A stretch of DNA of 55,939 bases from JAVBLV01 sp031553195 (GTDB lineage: Bacteria > Bacteroidota > Bacteroidia > Bacteroidales > P3): NCBI GenBank assembly GCA_031553195.1, contig JAVBLV010000017.1, forward strand, positions 1 through 55,939. The letters run 5' to 3'. Both the position numbers and the translations under genes were made by a program. The notes under the pieces were generated by a model. It worked only from the letters and a program-made list of their open reading frames with translations, did not search any database and had not been told where the DNA came from. This document shows, one piece after another, positions 19,807 to 28,208 of this stretch (the first letter of the stretch is position 1; each line of letters starts with the position of its first letter).

Positions 19807-20418
19807 TTATCCGCCTTGCGGGATACGATACGCGAGTTTAGCCTGCCCGGCGTCAATTTGGTCAGCCGTTAAAGCTTTTAGTTTGCTTTCGATTTGTTCC
19901 CTTTGCAAAGCTTCCGACGATTGTTTGTAAATCGAAGGGGCTACATAGAAAACAATGTATTTCAATTGTGGAAGTTGTTTGAGTATCGTGAAGTCTATAG
20001 ACTTGGCTTGTTCAAGGTCGGTATCGGTGTAAAACGAAAAACGTATCAATTGTACGTCGCTGCAGGCGGCAAGCATTTCTTTCTTGTCTTTTTCAAAACG
20101 GGTAAATTGCAAAAAAGTAGAAACATCTACATCTGCTTTCACACAAGGGACATTCCGTTCCTTGGCAATATTGACCACTTCGCCGTATTGGTAAATTACG
20201 GTTTCTATAGTAGAGGTCAATTCTTGAATGTTTTGTGCCTCTTCGGCTGATAAAGTTTCGGTTGTCGTAGTCGCAGAAGTCTGCGCCTTCAATAATCCAG
20301 ATTTAGGACTTGTATTCTGCGTTTCCCGTAAATAATCATCTAAATTATAGATAGTTTGGGAAAATACAAGCCCGTTAAAACCCAGAAAAAGAAAAAATAA
20401 AGTAAGCGTTTTTTTCAT
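19807..20418 (-). CDS. Small secreted protein of unknown function
   Basis: A 203-residue protein with a typical signal peptide (MKKTLTLFFLFLGFNGLVFSQ). The mature part has a Thr/Ser-rich linker near residues 35-55 and then a mixed alpha/beta region without motifs I recognise (two Cys around residues 94 and 119). It lies 161 bases upstream of the giant repeat gene on the same strand, so it may belong to the same surface locus, although a possible promoter lies between them. I do not recognise the family. Confidence 0.6.
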   Translation of the reverse strand: MKKTLTLFFLFLGFNGLVFSQTIYNLDDYLRETQNTSPKSGLLKAQTSATTTTETLSAEEAQNIQELTSTIETVIYQYGEVVNIAKERNVPCVKADVDVSTFLQFTRFEKDKKEMLAACSDVQLIRFSFYTDTDLEQAKSIDFTILKQLPQLKYIVFYVAPSIYKQSSEALQREQIESKLKALTADQIDAGQAKLAYRIPQGG

Positions 20419-20887
20419 GATTAAAATAATGGTTTAAAATCGTTTTGTTGATGGTTTAATATTTTCTTAGAACTATACAACAATTATCGTGCCAAAATTC
20501 ACAAATTATATTTTTATTTTTATAATGTTATAATATATAATGATTTATATGGTTAATTATACATGCGATTTGCTTCTGAATTATTAAAAATGGAAAACAC
20601 ACTCTTCCCATAAAAGGGAAATCCTGTTTTACAAAACTTGTTTTATCCTTATAAATTGAGAATAGAACAAACTATCGACAGAAATGTTTAGGTTTTATTG
20701 AAATAAATACTGATAAATTTTATTAAATCTATATTCAGCAAGGTTTAAGTAAATATTTCTATATAGATTTTCATTTTATAAAAGTATATCAATAATAATT
20801 CGAAATTTGATGAAAAGATTTGGCTGCTTTTTAAAGTTGCCAAATCTCTAGAGAATCATCGTTTATGGTTTAGCATTCAGTATTTTA
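20419..20887. other. AT-rich intergenic stretch
   Basis: About 470 bases between two minus-strand genes. I see no reading frame of substance and no convincing promoter box; a short TTCCC/GGGAA hairpin lies near 20605-20620. Confidence 0.5.
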
Positions 20888-21289
20888 TCACGGATTACCC
20901 CATGTACAACCTTCGCTGTCTTTGGCATAAGTAATGGTAATAGCTTTAACGTTATGAATATACGCCATATAAGCTGTCCCATTAGCCGACCCCATAACAA
21001 TCCTGATGCTGTAATTATCACAAATAATAAAATCATTACCCGTTACCTTGATATTGATTTTTGTGGCCTTGGCAGTAGTCGCATATACATCGTGCGCCGT
21101 TAAATCGCCGTCTGTAAGTAAATTACTATTGGGAATAGCAATCCCTTCTGTATGATGAAAAGGAACAGAATTTTGCAAAAGCAGGGCATTATCCAAAGCA
21201 GAGATTTCTTTAGAGATGCCTAATAGGCTCAAAAAGAACAGCAAAAAACCCCATTTTTTCATCCATTCTGAAAAGTAAAATTTTGGCAT
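20888..21289 (-). CDS. Small secreted protein of unknown function
   Basis: A 133-residue frame with a hydrophobic export-type N-terminus (WMKKWGFLLFFLSLLGISKE). A more typical start would be the ATG ten codons in, at 21262 (MKKWGFLLFF). The mature ~100 residues are predicted mostly beta (ATKINIKVTGNDFIICDNYS; YMAYIHNVKAITITYA) with two cysteines, one near the C-terminus (EGCTWGNP). It is flanked by long AT-rich gaps and is probably monocistronic. No family is recognised; I judge it a gene because of the coherent signal peptide and composition. Confidence 0.5.
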   Translation of the reverse strand: MPKFYFSEWMKKWGFLLFFLSLLGISKEISALDNALLLQNSVPFHHTEGIAIPNSNLLTDGDLTAHDVYATTAKATKINIKVTGNDFIICDNYSIRIVMGSANGTAYMAYIHNVKAITITYAKDSEGCTWGNP

Positions 21290-21815
21290 AGACTGAAATT
21301 TATGTTTGTATTTCCGTACGTTGTTTCACAAAATAAAAAAATGCGCCTGTAATAAGAATTCATGCAGTTTATTTTAAAAATTGAATTTGCGAAATGATGT
21401 TTTATATTTCTTACATGAATTGTTTATTAAATAGTTATGAATAAATTGACATATAGAACAATAAATGATAATAACAGTTTATGCTTTAATATGAATAAGA
21501 TTGATAATAAATTTGATAATCTGCTCAAAAGATTAATGAATACTATGACTTTATTGAAATTCCGTTTCGTACAATTTATTTTTATTTAACTTCTTAAATG
21601 TAATATTTCAAACTCAATATTTTCTCTTTATAACAAATGTTTTATACTAAAAAAATGAATAAAGAAATAAAAATATTTAATGCCCCACTTTATGTATATC
21701 CTAATTAGCACAAGGGTTTCATGCAATGTATAATCATTTGAAAAAAATAAAAATGAACATTTTTCACAATTGATAGTTTAACTCGTCATTAAACATCAAT
21801 TAAATATTGTGAGAA
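21290..21815. other. AT-rich divergent intergenic region
   Basis: About 525 bases between the 5' ends of two divergent secreted-protein genes. It must hold both promoters, but I find no exact TAnnTTTG box with correct spacing. No coding sequence or RNA gene is recognisable. Confidence 0.5.
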
Positions 21816-22424
21816 ATGAAAAAAACAATTATTCTTTTAAACTTACTGTGTTTCTCTTTGGGATATTCTTTTGCAACAAAACACATAATCAGTACGGTTT
21901 CTACTTCTTTCAGTCCCGCTATAACAACCGCCAATGTAGGCGATACCATTGAATTTGTGCTTGTTGACGTTCATACGGCAACGCAAGTAGACCAAAACGC
22001 TTGGGAAACAAACGCTAATACCCCTCTTGCGGGCGGATTTAATTTTTCTGCCGGAACAAATCTTTATATCCTGAAGTCAAGCGATATAGGAACTATATAT
22101 TTTGTTTGTACGCCGCATGCTTCTATAGGAATGAAAGGGATAATTAATGTACAAAACACCGTAAATATAAATAATCCCATAAATACCGTATCAGAAGTAA
22201 AGGCATTTCCAAACCCCGTGAAAGAAGGCAGAAATATTTTGATAGAACTTCCGAATGCTGTTCCAACAAAAGTAAAAATAAGTAATCAGGATGGGAAAGT
22301 CGTTTTCTCTAAAGAATTTATTAATTCTGATCTATCCATTCCGGCCACTTTTGGACGGGGCATTTACTTGCTTCAGGTTACACATGAAGATAAAATTTTC
22401 ACCAAAAAAGTTATTGTAAAATAG
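21816..22424 (+). CDS. T9SS-exported cupredoxin (plastocyanin-like copper protein)
   Basis: A 202-residue protein in three parts: a signal peptide (MKKTIILLNLLCFSLGYSFA), a cupredoxin domain (residues ~22-115) and a type A T9SS sorting domain (AFPNPVKEGRNILIEL near residue 130, ending FTKKVIVK). The cupredoxin shows plausible type 1 copper ligands: His in VDVHTATQVD, then Cys, His and Met in VCTPHASIGM (C-x2-H-x4-M). Such proteins bind copper and carry single electrons; exporting one to the cell surface suggests an extracellular redox or copper-binding role (inference). It is monocistronic, with gaps of ~400 bases or more on each side. Confidence 0.8.
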   Translation: MKKTIILLNLLCFSLGYSFATKHIISTVSTSFSPAITTANVGDTIEFVLVDVHTATQVDQNAWETNANTPLAGGFNFSAGTNLYILKSSDIGTIYFVCTPHASIGMKGIINVQNTVNINNPINTVSEVKAFPNPVKEGRNILIELPNAVPTKVKISNQDGKVVFSKEFINSDLSIPATFGRGIYLLQVTHEDKIFTKKVIVK

Positions 22425-22843
22425 GCTCTGAATTATTTGGTTTCCAGATTTTAATATTAAATAGCCATTTAAAAATTTTTCCATGAAGTATTTTGAATCT
22501 AAAAACGTTCTTTTTTGTCGTAATTATTACCAAATAGCGCCACTATTCTTGAAAAATCCCGTCTGCAAAATAGCTGTTTTATTTCTCAAAATCTTTTCTA
22601 TAAAAATTTAAACAACCTCTTATGAAAATAGAATAAAAAGAGAACTAAGAGTATTATTGTGGCTAATCATAAAAAATTTCCGGAGACTTTAGTATGAAAA
22701 TATTTTTTATTTTCATTTTTCTTAGTATTTGCAAGGTTTTTAGATGAAAAATAAAAATAAATTTCACCTATTTAAGAATAAATTTTGAACAAAATATTTC
22801 GGTTAATGTTTCTTACACAACAACAGTAATAAAAAAATAATCA
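22425..22843. other. AT-rich region upstream of the fimbrial operon
   Basis: About 420 bases with no reading frame of substance. It should contain the promoter of the fimbrial operon; only imperfect matches to the Bacteroidetes promoter consensus are visible. No invertible-promoter inverted repeats were recognised. Confidence 0.5.
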
Positions 22844-23701
22844 ATGAAAAACGGCTTATTTATATTAATTCTTGCTTTTTGTTTTTGTTCCTGCATTAAA
22901 GAAGACGTGCCGCCTTGTCCCGACCAGTATAAAGTACAACTCTTCGTGAAGGACAAAAATTATGGTAATCAGCAAACAATAGACGAAAATTTACCTTTCA
23001 GGCAATATGCCGGCACAATTTATTATGTGTTGCATAATATCGAGACCGGTAATGATATTTATAGCCCATTTATAACTGTAACAGGCGATGAAAAAGAATA
23101 TCCAGTACAATTTTCGAATATTCCCAATGGACGTTACTTGTTAAGTGTTTGGGGTAATTTACCAAACACAGGCGTTGTCGACGGCACAAAAATCAACTTG
23201 CATCCGGAACAACAAGAGTCAACGGATATGTATCTAGCCTCCGATACGCTTGTTTTTACTTCCGACAGGCAATCTGCTTCGTTGGGATTGGAACGCGCCA
23301 AAGGCAAACTTCAAATTGTTTGTAAAAATTTTCCCGATACAATTAACAAAGTAGATATTCAGGTTACAAATGTGTATCAGAATTTAGCAAGCAACTATAC
23401 TTATTCGGGAACAACGACAGTACAAAAGCATTTTTCTTTGACAGGCGTTTCAGACCCTGTATTGGAAGCTGTTTTAGCTCCGACGATAAGTGAAAGCACT
23501 TCTAAATTAACGCTATCTATTTTCAGCAATCAGGGTAATTCGCCCATTTTTACGCCGGCAACTTTCGATTTGATAATTAAAAGAAACGAAGTAACAAGTG
23601 TGGAAATTAATTACAATGATTTAAGCAATCAATGGGAAATATGGGTACAAATCGATAGCCAATGGACGATGATATACCAATTGGATATTGAACGAATGTA
23701 G
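22844..23701 (+). CDS. FimB/Mfa2-family fimbrial anchor lipoprotein
   Basis: A 285-residue lipoprotein with signal peptide and lipobox at residues ~10-17 (FCFCSC), followed by IKEDVPPCPDQYKVQLFV, the typical start of FimB/Mfa2 proteins. These anchor and terminate fimbriae at the outer membrane in Porphyromonas and Bacteroides. The rest is a two-domain beta-sandwich (FSNIPNGRYLLSVWGNL is a characteristic strand). It is the first gene of a six-gene plus-strand operon and sits 76 bases before the major subunit gene, as expected for an anchor-pilin pair. Confidence 0.85.
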   Translation: MKNGLFILILAFCFCSCIKEDVPPCPDQYKVQLFVKDKNYGNQQTIDENLPFRQYAGTIYYVLHNIETGNDIYSPFITVTGDEKEYPVQFSNIPNGRYLLSVWGNLPNTGVVDGTKINLHPEQQESTDMYLASDTLVFTSDRQSASLGLERAKGKLQIVCKNFPDTINKVDIQVTNVYQNLASNYTYSGTTTVQKHFSLTGVSDPVLEAVLAPTISESTSKLTLSIFSNQGNSPIFTPATFDLIIKRNEVTSVEINYNDLSNQWEIWVQIDSQWTMIYQLDIERM

Positions 23702-23777
23702 TTGCTTCAAAACCGGAAATCTGCTCTCTGCATATTTTTATAATTAATTAAATTTCAATTTAAAACAACAAAAAGTA

Positions 23778-24839
23778 ATGAAAAAAATTTTTTCGACTTT
23801 AGCATGCGGGCTTTTATTATTTGCTGCCTGCTCAAAAGATGATGAACAAATCCAAACTCCTGAAAACCAATCCGGGAACCTCACCTTCGAAATTTCGGCA
23901 GGCGCGTCTTCCGGCATGACAAAAGTAGCCGTATACGGTCAGGAACCTGTATTACATGTAACCAATGTGAAAGTTTATGCTTTTAAAAGCAACGGAACAG
24001 ATTTCCTGTATACCAAGACTTATAACGTTACGGGCTGGACGGATGGCATGACATTTAAACGTTATGATGTGGCTGATGCCGATACGCTTCCTGCCGGAAC
24101 ATATAAATTCTTGGCCGTAGGACGTAATGCTTCGGATTTGTATACATTGACGACCTTGACCGGAACTACAAAGTTTGACGACGTACAGACTTCTGTAACG
24201 GCCAATGGAAACGAGAATGATATTTATTCGGGAACCGCTCAGGTAACCATCCAAGCAAGCCAAGGTTCTCGCGTAAGCATCGACATGAAACGGAAAGTGG
24301 CAGGTATAATGGGTTATTTTAAAAATGTACCCAGCGAAATAAACGGAACAGCCGTTCGCTATCTTCGCCTTAGCATTACCAATGTGAACCAGGCCGTGAA
24401 CTTAATAACCGGCGCCGGCATCCCCACGGCTACAACTCCATTTAATATTATTAATCTCGATTTACAAGGACAAACCATATCCGGCGGCGTTTATACCGGA
24501 AATGATTTGTCGGGCCAAGGCGTTGTAAAATTGCCGAACACTCAATTAAGTGGTATGTATCTTATTCCGGTTAACGGAATTACAATGACGCTTGGTTTGT
24601 ACGACGCAGGCGGCAATGCGCTTAAGACATGGAATATTAAAAATAGCGGCAACACCAGTTTTGCCGTCACGGCAAATAATTTTTATGCGTTAGGTCAAAA
24701 AATAAAACCCGGCTATACCGACAACAATACGCCTGATCCGAATGACGACGATAATCCGATTGACTTATTGTCAAATCAGGAAATCTCGATCACTATCATT
24801 CCTGCTTGGGAAATGATTAACAATTTAACTATCGAATAA
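23778..24839 (+). CDS. FimA/Mfa1-like major fimbrial subunit (fimbrillin)
   Basis: A 353-residue lipoprotein precursor (MKKIFSTLACGLLLFAACSK, lipobox at the Cys) of the type V pilin kind. After the lipobox comes an acidic propeptide-like segment, then N-terminal and C-terminal beta-sandwich domains (VTNVKVYAFKSNGTDFLYT; LSGMYLIPVNGITMTLGLYD). Pilins of this type are lipidated, cleaved at the surface and polymerised by donor-strand exchange. It is immediately downstream of the FimB/Mfa2-like anchor gene, and a strong GC-rich hairpin follows the stop codon, which would allow higher output of this gene than of those after it. Assignment as the major subunit is by context. Confidence 0.8.
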   Translation: MKKIFSTLACGLLLFAACSKDDEQIQTPENQSGNLTFEISAGASSGMTKVAVYGQEPVLHVTNVKVYAFKSNGTDFLYTKTYNVTGWTDGMTFKRYDVADADTLPAGTYKFLAVGRNASDLYTLTTLTGTTKFDDVQTSVTANGNENDIYSGTAQVTIQASQGSRVSIDMKRKVAGIMGYFKNVPSEINGTAVRYLRLSITNVNQAVNLITGAGIPTATTPFNIINLDLQGQTISGGVYTGNDLSGQGVVKLPNTQLSGMYLIPVNGITMTLGLYDAGGNALKTWNIKNSGNTSFAVTANNFYALGQKIKPGYTDNNTPDPNDDDNPIDLLSNQEISITIIPAWEMINNLTIE

Positions 24840-24855
24840 TAAAAATGAATCCCGG

Positions 24856-24890
24856 CGGCGCGCCCGGTTGCTTTACGGCGCGCCGTTTTC
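24856..24890 (+). terminator. Intra-operon GC-rich hairpin after the major fimbrillin gene
   Basis: A perfect nine-base stem, CGGCGCGCC at 24856-24864 and GGCGCGCCG at 24877-24885, with a 12-base loop and a TTTTC tail. It lies 17 bases after the fimbrillin stop and 18 bases before the next start, in otherwise AT-rich DNA. It is likely a partial terminator or 3'-end stabiliser. Confidence 0.7.
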
Positions 24891-24907
24891 AAAACCTGTT
24901 TCGAGCT

Positions 24908-25945
24908 ATGCGTTACAAAAATTATACATATATCATAATTTGTTGCCTGTTAGGGGGCTTGAGTGTTTTTTTCATGCAAGGATGTTCTAAAGATGAAAAT
25001 GAATCGCCGGATAAAAACAGTGTAGCTATTCCTTTTAACCTGAATGCCAATCAAAAAGATTTGTTATTGTCTTCGTCGTTCGACAATAGTAGCCATACTG
25101 TGAACAGGATTTTGATTTTGCCATTTAAAAAAACAAGCGAAACGGCAACCAACGACGACATTAATTTTGTTCCCGATTTTACGGCTGCAAAACAGTTCGA
25201 TGTAAGTACATTTCCTACGAATGCAACCATGTTGAACCTTACACAAGGAATATCTTATAAGGTAATGGTTATTGGTTATAACCGGAATGATTATAATCAA
25301 AGCAATCCGACAGCAACAGGTAGTCGCTTTTCTATTGGTTCGATCAATAATCCGATACAGTTAGATAACTTGCATTTAAACCCAACTTCGCCGGTATCTA
25401 TACCGGAATTTTTCTCTTGCGTGTGCAACGCACAAACAAACGGCAGTTCTTTAGGCGCTATATTTGTCGCCCAAGATGGAATTAAACTTACGGGAAACCT
25501 GACGCGGATAATCAGCGGACTTTCTTTAGAAGTTACAAACATTCCTGCATTTGTAGACTCGGTTACTCTGGTTGCCGAACAATTGGTAACTGCCATTAAA
25601 GCCAGAGATGGCGTGCCTACCGCTTGGCAAACGGTCGGTGATGCGGGCAATAAAATATTGGGAAAACTGGTTCCCACGAACAACACGGTCAACTTCAACA
25701 CTTATTTGTTACCCACTTTCGATGCTCGTAAAACTAAACTGTTTTTGGATGTTCACTATGGTTCATTTACAGAAAGATATATGGTGAAAATTCCTGATTT
25801 AGCGGACGTATCGGTTTCAAATTCCATCATCTTTTTACCAAATCAGGCGGTAAATATTACTGGCGACTATGCTAAAATCAATATCGGATTTACTATAACA
25901 GGAACCATTAATTTGGATGATGACGCCTGGGACGGAATTCAATAA
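24908..25945 (+). CDS. Fimbrial accessory/tip subunit lipoprotein
   Basis: A 345-residue lipoprotein starting MRYKNYTYIIICCLLGGL with lipobox FMQGC. The ATG at 24908 is preferred over one at 24845 because the upstream extension lies across the terminator hairpin and lacks signal-peptide character. The mature part is beta-rich and ends NIGFTITGTINLDDDAWDGI, an ending I associate with accessory fimbrial subunits of Bacteroidales. Its place after the major subunit suggests a minor subunit that caps or decorates the fimbria, analogous to FimC/D/E or Mfa3-5. The specific role is not deducible. Confidence 0.7.
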   Translation: MRYKNYTYIIICCLLGGLSVFFMQGCSKDENESPDKNSVAIPFNLNANQKDLLLSSSFDNSSHTVNRILILPFKKTSETATNDDINFVPDFTAAKQFDVSTFPTNATMLNLTQGISYKVMVIGYNRNDYNQSNPTATGSRFSIGSINNPIQLDNLHLNPTSPVSIPEFFSCVCNAQTNGSSLGAIFVAQDGIKLTGNLTRIISGLSLEVTNIPAFVDSVTLVAEQLVTAIKARDGVPTAWQTVGDAGNKILGKLVPTNNTVNFNTYLLPTFDARKTKLFLDVHYGSFTERYMVKIPDLADVSVSNSIIFLPNQAVNITGDYAKINIGFTITGTINLDDDAWDGIQ

Positions 25946-26050
25946 TGGCAGAGTTGAAAATGAATTTAAAATCCAAATAAAAAACCTTAGTGTTCTTTTG
26001 TACTTTTAGCGCTTTAAATAAGCAAACCATCAAATAAATCAAAATATAAA

Positions 26051-27550
26051 ATGAAAAAGAATATATTTCTGTTCCTTGTTCTTGCGATCCCTTTTTTCTT
26101 GGCAAGTTGTACAAAAGAGGAAGATAATTTACCGGCAGAAAACGGCGATTTTGATACCTATGAGTATCCTTACGAACCGCCTGCAATATTACCCGAAGGA
26201 TATTTTGAAGTTCGTTTTGCCACCGGCGGCAGGGGAATTACCAAATCGGCCGTAAATGGATTGGATGGACGCGTGCAGCACGTACGTTATGTTATCTATA
26301 AATCTACCGGCGAATATGTGAAGGAAAAAGTGGTTTGGCTTCCGTCTCAGGGGACTGCCAACTGGCCTATGCCCTATATTAAAGACACATTGCCTAATGG
26401 AAAATATAAATTTGTTTTTTTAGGCAATGTAGAGAAAACTTTATTCCCTTACGGTTCGGGTAATTACGCCGACGTGCTCGCCAACTACCAAACAAATTAT
26501 AGCGATGCCCGTATTACATTACCCAATGCCGAATTTTCAAATAACTCGGAATACTATTGGGCCAGGGATACATTTTCCAACTTATCGCCTACTCCAACAG
26601 TTTTATTGCAACGAATTATCGGATCTGCCAATCTGCACCGTAATTTCGTGGATGCCAGGGACGCTTTAGATACGTTGGTTTATAATATTGCTACTGTAAA
26701 GGGTTATCGAAATTTAATCCGTAATAGCGTGCAAACTCAATTGCAAAACCAATTAGGCAGCGGTTTGTTGGGCCTTACGTTAAGCGCGTTGCTATCAGGG
26801 GTGAACGACGGACTAAATCTTTTGATTGGAGGTCTTGTAGAACCCGTAACGGATGCATTATACAACATATTATTGCAGGATTTAACCAATGAAGTAGGAC
26901 GTGCATTAACGGGGAATGCCAATCAGGCAGGCGCATTGGCCGGACTTGGCGCATTGCTGAATCCTTGGAATGACGACGATGCGGCTTCAGCGATTGTTAC
27001 CATCAATAATTTTCCAAAATCAATAGACTTCGACCTGAGTGTAAGGGAAATTTATCCTAACAATACAAGGTTTAAATATAATTTTACCAGTCATAATGTA
27101 TATGCAGAAAAAGATATTCCCATAAAAGGATTTGGAAGTCAATGGAATATTCAAAAAATCAATGTAATAAGACCCGGACTAATATCTGACATAGTAATTG
27201 ATGGCTTAATAGATACGTGGTTGCTCAATGGTACATTCGTGGATATTAACGATCCGCTTATACTTTCAGTTCCGGCAAATCGCAGGTATAAGGATAATTA
27301 TTCATTCCTCGATTTGAAATTAAATTCTTATGCCGACAACAGAAGTGTTCGATTAGAAATAAATTTGGCCGATATTGCAAATCTAGGCGATGCCTTGTCT
27401 AATATTCCTTTATTAGGCCCGCTTGTTGGCGGTATATTGAATGCCGTCGGTCGAAGCGTGAACATAACAATCACTACCATTCAACTTCCGGTAATAGGTG
27501 GCTCAAACTTGGTTTTGACCGGCAGTTGGGATGCGCCAGTGGCTTATTAA
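26051..27550 (+). CDS. Fimbrial-operon lipoprotein, probable accessory/tip subunit
   Basis: A 499-residue lipoprotein (MKKNIFLFLVLAIPFFLASC, then TKEEDN). The N-terminal ~190 residues are beta-rich with fimbrillin-like features (VQHVRYVIYKSTGEYVKE; LPNGKYKFVFLGNV). Unusually, residues ~235-305 form a long hydrophobic, Gly/Leu/Ala-rich segment (LLGLTLSALLSGVNDGLNLL; ALAGLGALLNPW), and a second such patch occurs near 455-475 (IPLLGPLVGGILNAVG). This resembles amphipathic or pore-like helices more than pilin strands. It is the fourth gene of the operon, 105 bases after the previous stop. I assign it to the fimbria by context; the hydrophobic insert is unexplained. Confidence 0.65.
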   Translation: MKKNIFLFLVLAIPFFLASCTKEEDNLPAENGDFDTYEYPYEPPAILPEGYFEVRFATGGRGITKSAVNGLDGRVQHVRYVIYKSTGEYVKEKVVWLPSQGTANWPMPYIKDTLPNGKYKFVFLGNVEKTLFPYGSGNYADVLANYQTNYSDARITLPNAEFSNNSEYYWARDTFSNLSPTPTVLLQRIIGSANLHRNFVDARDALDTLVYNIATVKGYRNLIRNSVQTQLQNQLGSGLLGLTLSALLSGVNDGLNLLIGGLVEPVTDALYNILLQDLTNEVGRALTGNANQAGALAGLGALLNPWNDDDAASAIVTINNFPKSIDFDLSVREIYPNNTRFKYNFTSHNVYAEKDIPIKGFGSQWNIQKINVIRPGLISDIVIDGLIDTWLLNGTFVDINDPLILSVPANRRYKDNYSFLDLKLNSYADNRSVRLEINLADIANLGDALSNIPLLGPLVGGILNAVGRSVNITITTIQLPVIGGSNLVLTGSWDAPVAY

Positions 27551-27572
27551 TACACAAATAATAATTTATACT

Positions 27573-28148
27573 ATGTGTAAAATAAAATATTTCTTCGGCT
27601 TGCTTTTCTTCGGTTTGGTTTCATTGACCGTGCAAGCGCAACATTTAAATATTAAAACGAACTTATTGTACGACGCGACAGCTACCATTAATCTGGGTTT
27701 GGAGATGGGTTTGGGCAAAAAAACTTCTTTGGATGTTTCGGGGAATTACAATCCATGGACTTTTTCGGACGAAAGAAAATGGAAACATTGGCTGGTTCAA
27801 CCGGAATTCCGTTATTGGTTGTGCGAACGGTTTAACGGCCATTTTTTCGGCATACACGCTCTTGGCGGACAATTCAATTTCAACAACATAGAATTGCCGT
27901 TCGATTTGTATCCCGGTTTGAAAGATTATAATTATCAAGGCGATTTCATTGGCGCAGGTTTGTCTTACGGCTATCAATGGATGTTCGGAAACCGTTGGGG
28001 ATTGGAAGCTACTTTGGGTTTGGGCTATATCTATGTCAAGTATGATAAGTATTCCTGCGCCACTTGCGGGACAAAATTGGAAGAAGGCAACGAAAATTAT
28101 TTCGGTCCGACCAAAGCAGGCATCACGCTTATTTATTTCATTTACTAG
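27573..28148 (+). CDS. DUF3575 outer-membrane protein of the fimbrial operon
   Basis: A 191-residue protein with a signal peptide (MCKIKYFFGLLFFGL, cleaved near VQAQ) and a body matching DUF3575: HLNIKTNLLYDATATINLGL at the mature N-terminus, then alternating beta-strands with aromatic residues (HWLVQPEFRYWLCERFNGHF; FIGAGLSYGYQWMFGNRWGL) typical of a small outer-membrane barrel. Such proteins regularly accompany DUF3868 proteins in Bacteroidales fimbrial operons. The ATG at 27573 is chosen because a frame open from 27531 overlaps the previous gene and lacks a signal peptide in its first codons. Confidence 0.85.
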   Translation: MCKIKYFFGLLFFGLVSLTVQAQHLNIKTNLLYDATATINLGLEMGLGKKTSLDVSGNYNPWTFSDERKWKHWLVQPEFRYWLCERFNGHFFGIHALGGQFNFNNIELPFDLYPGLKDYNYQGDFIGAGLSYGYQWMFGNRWGLEATLGLGYIYVKYDKYSCATCGTKLEEGNENYFGPTKAGITLIYFIY

Positions 28149-28208
28149 GATGGAAACTGAATTTAAATAATTAAACAGTTCAAGAACTCAACAAACAACA
28201 ATAATCTC

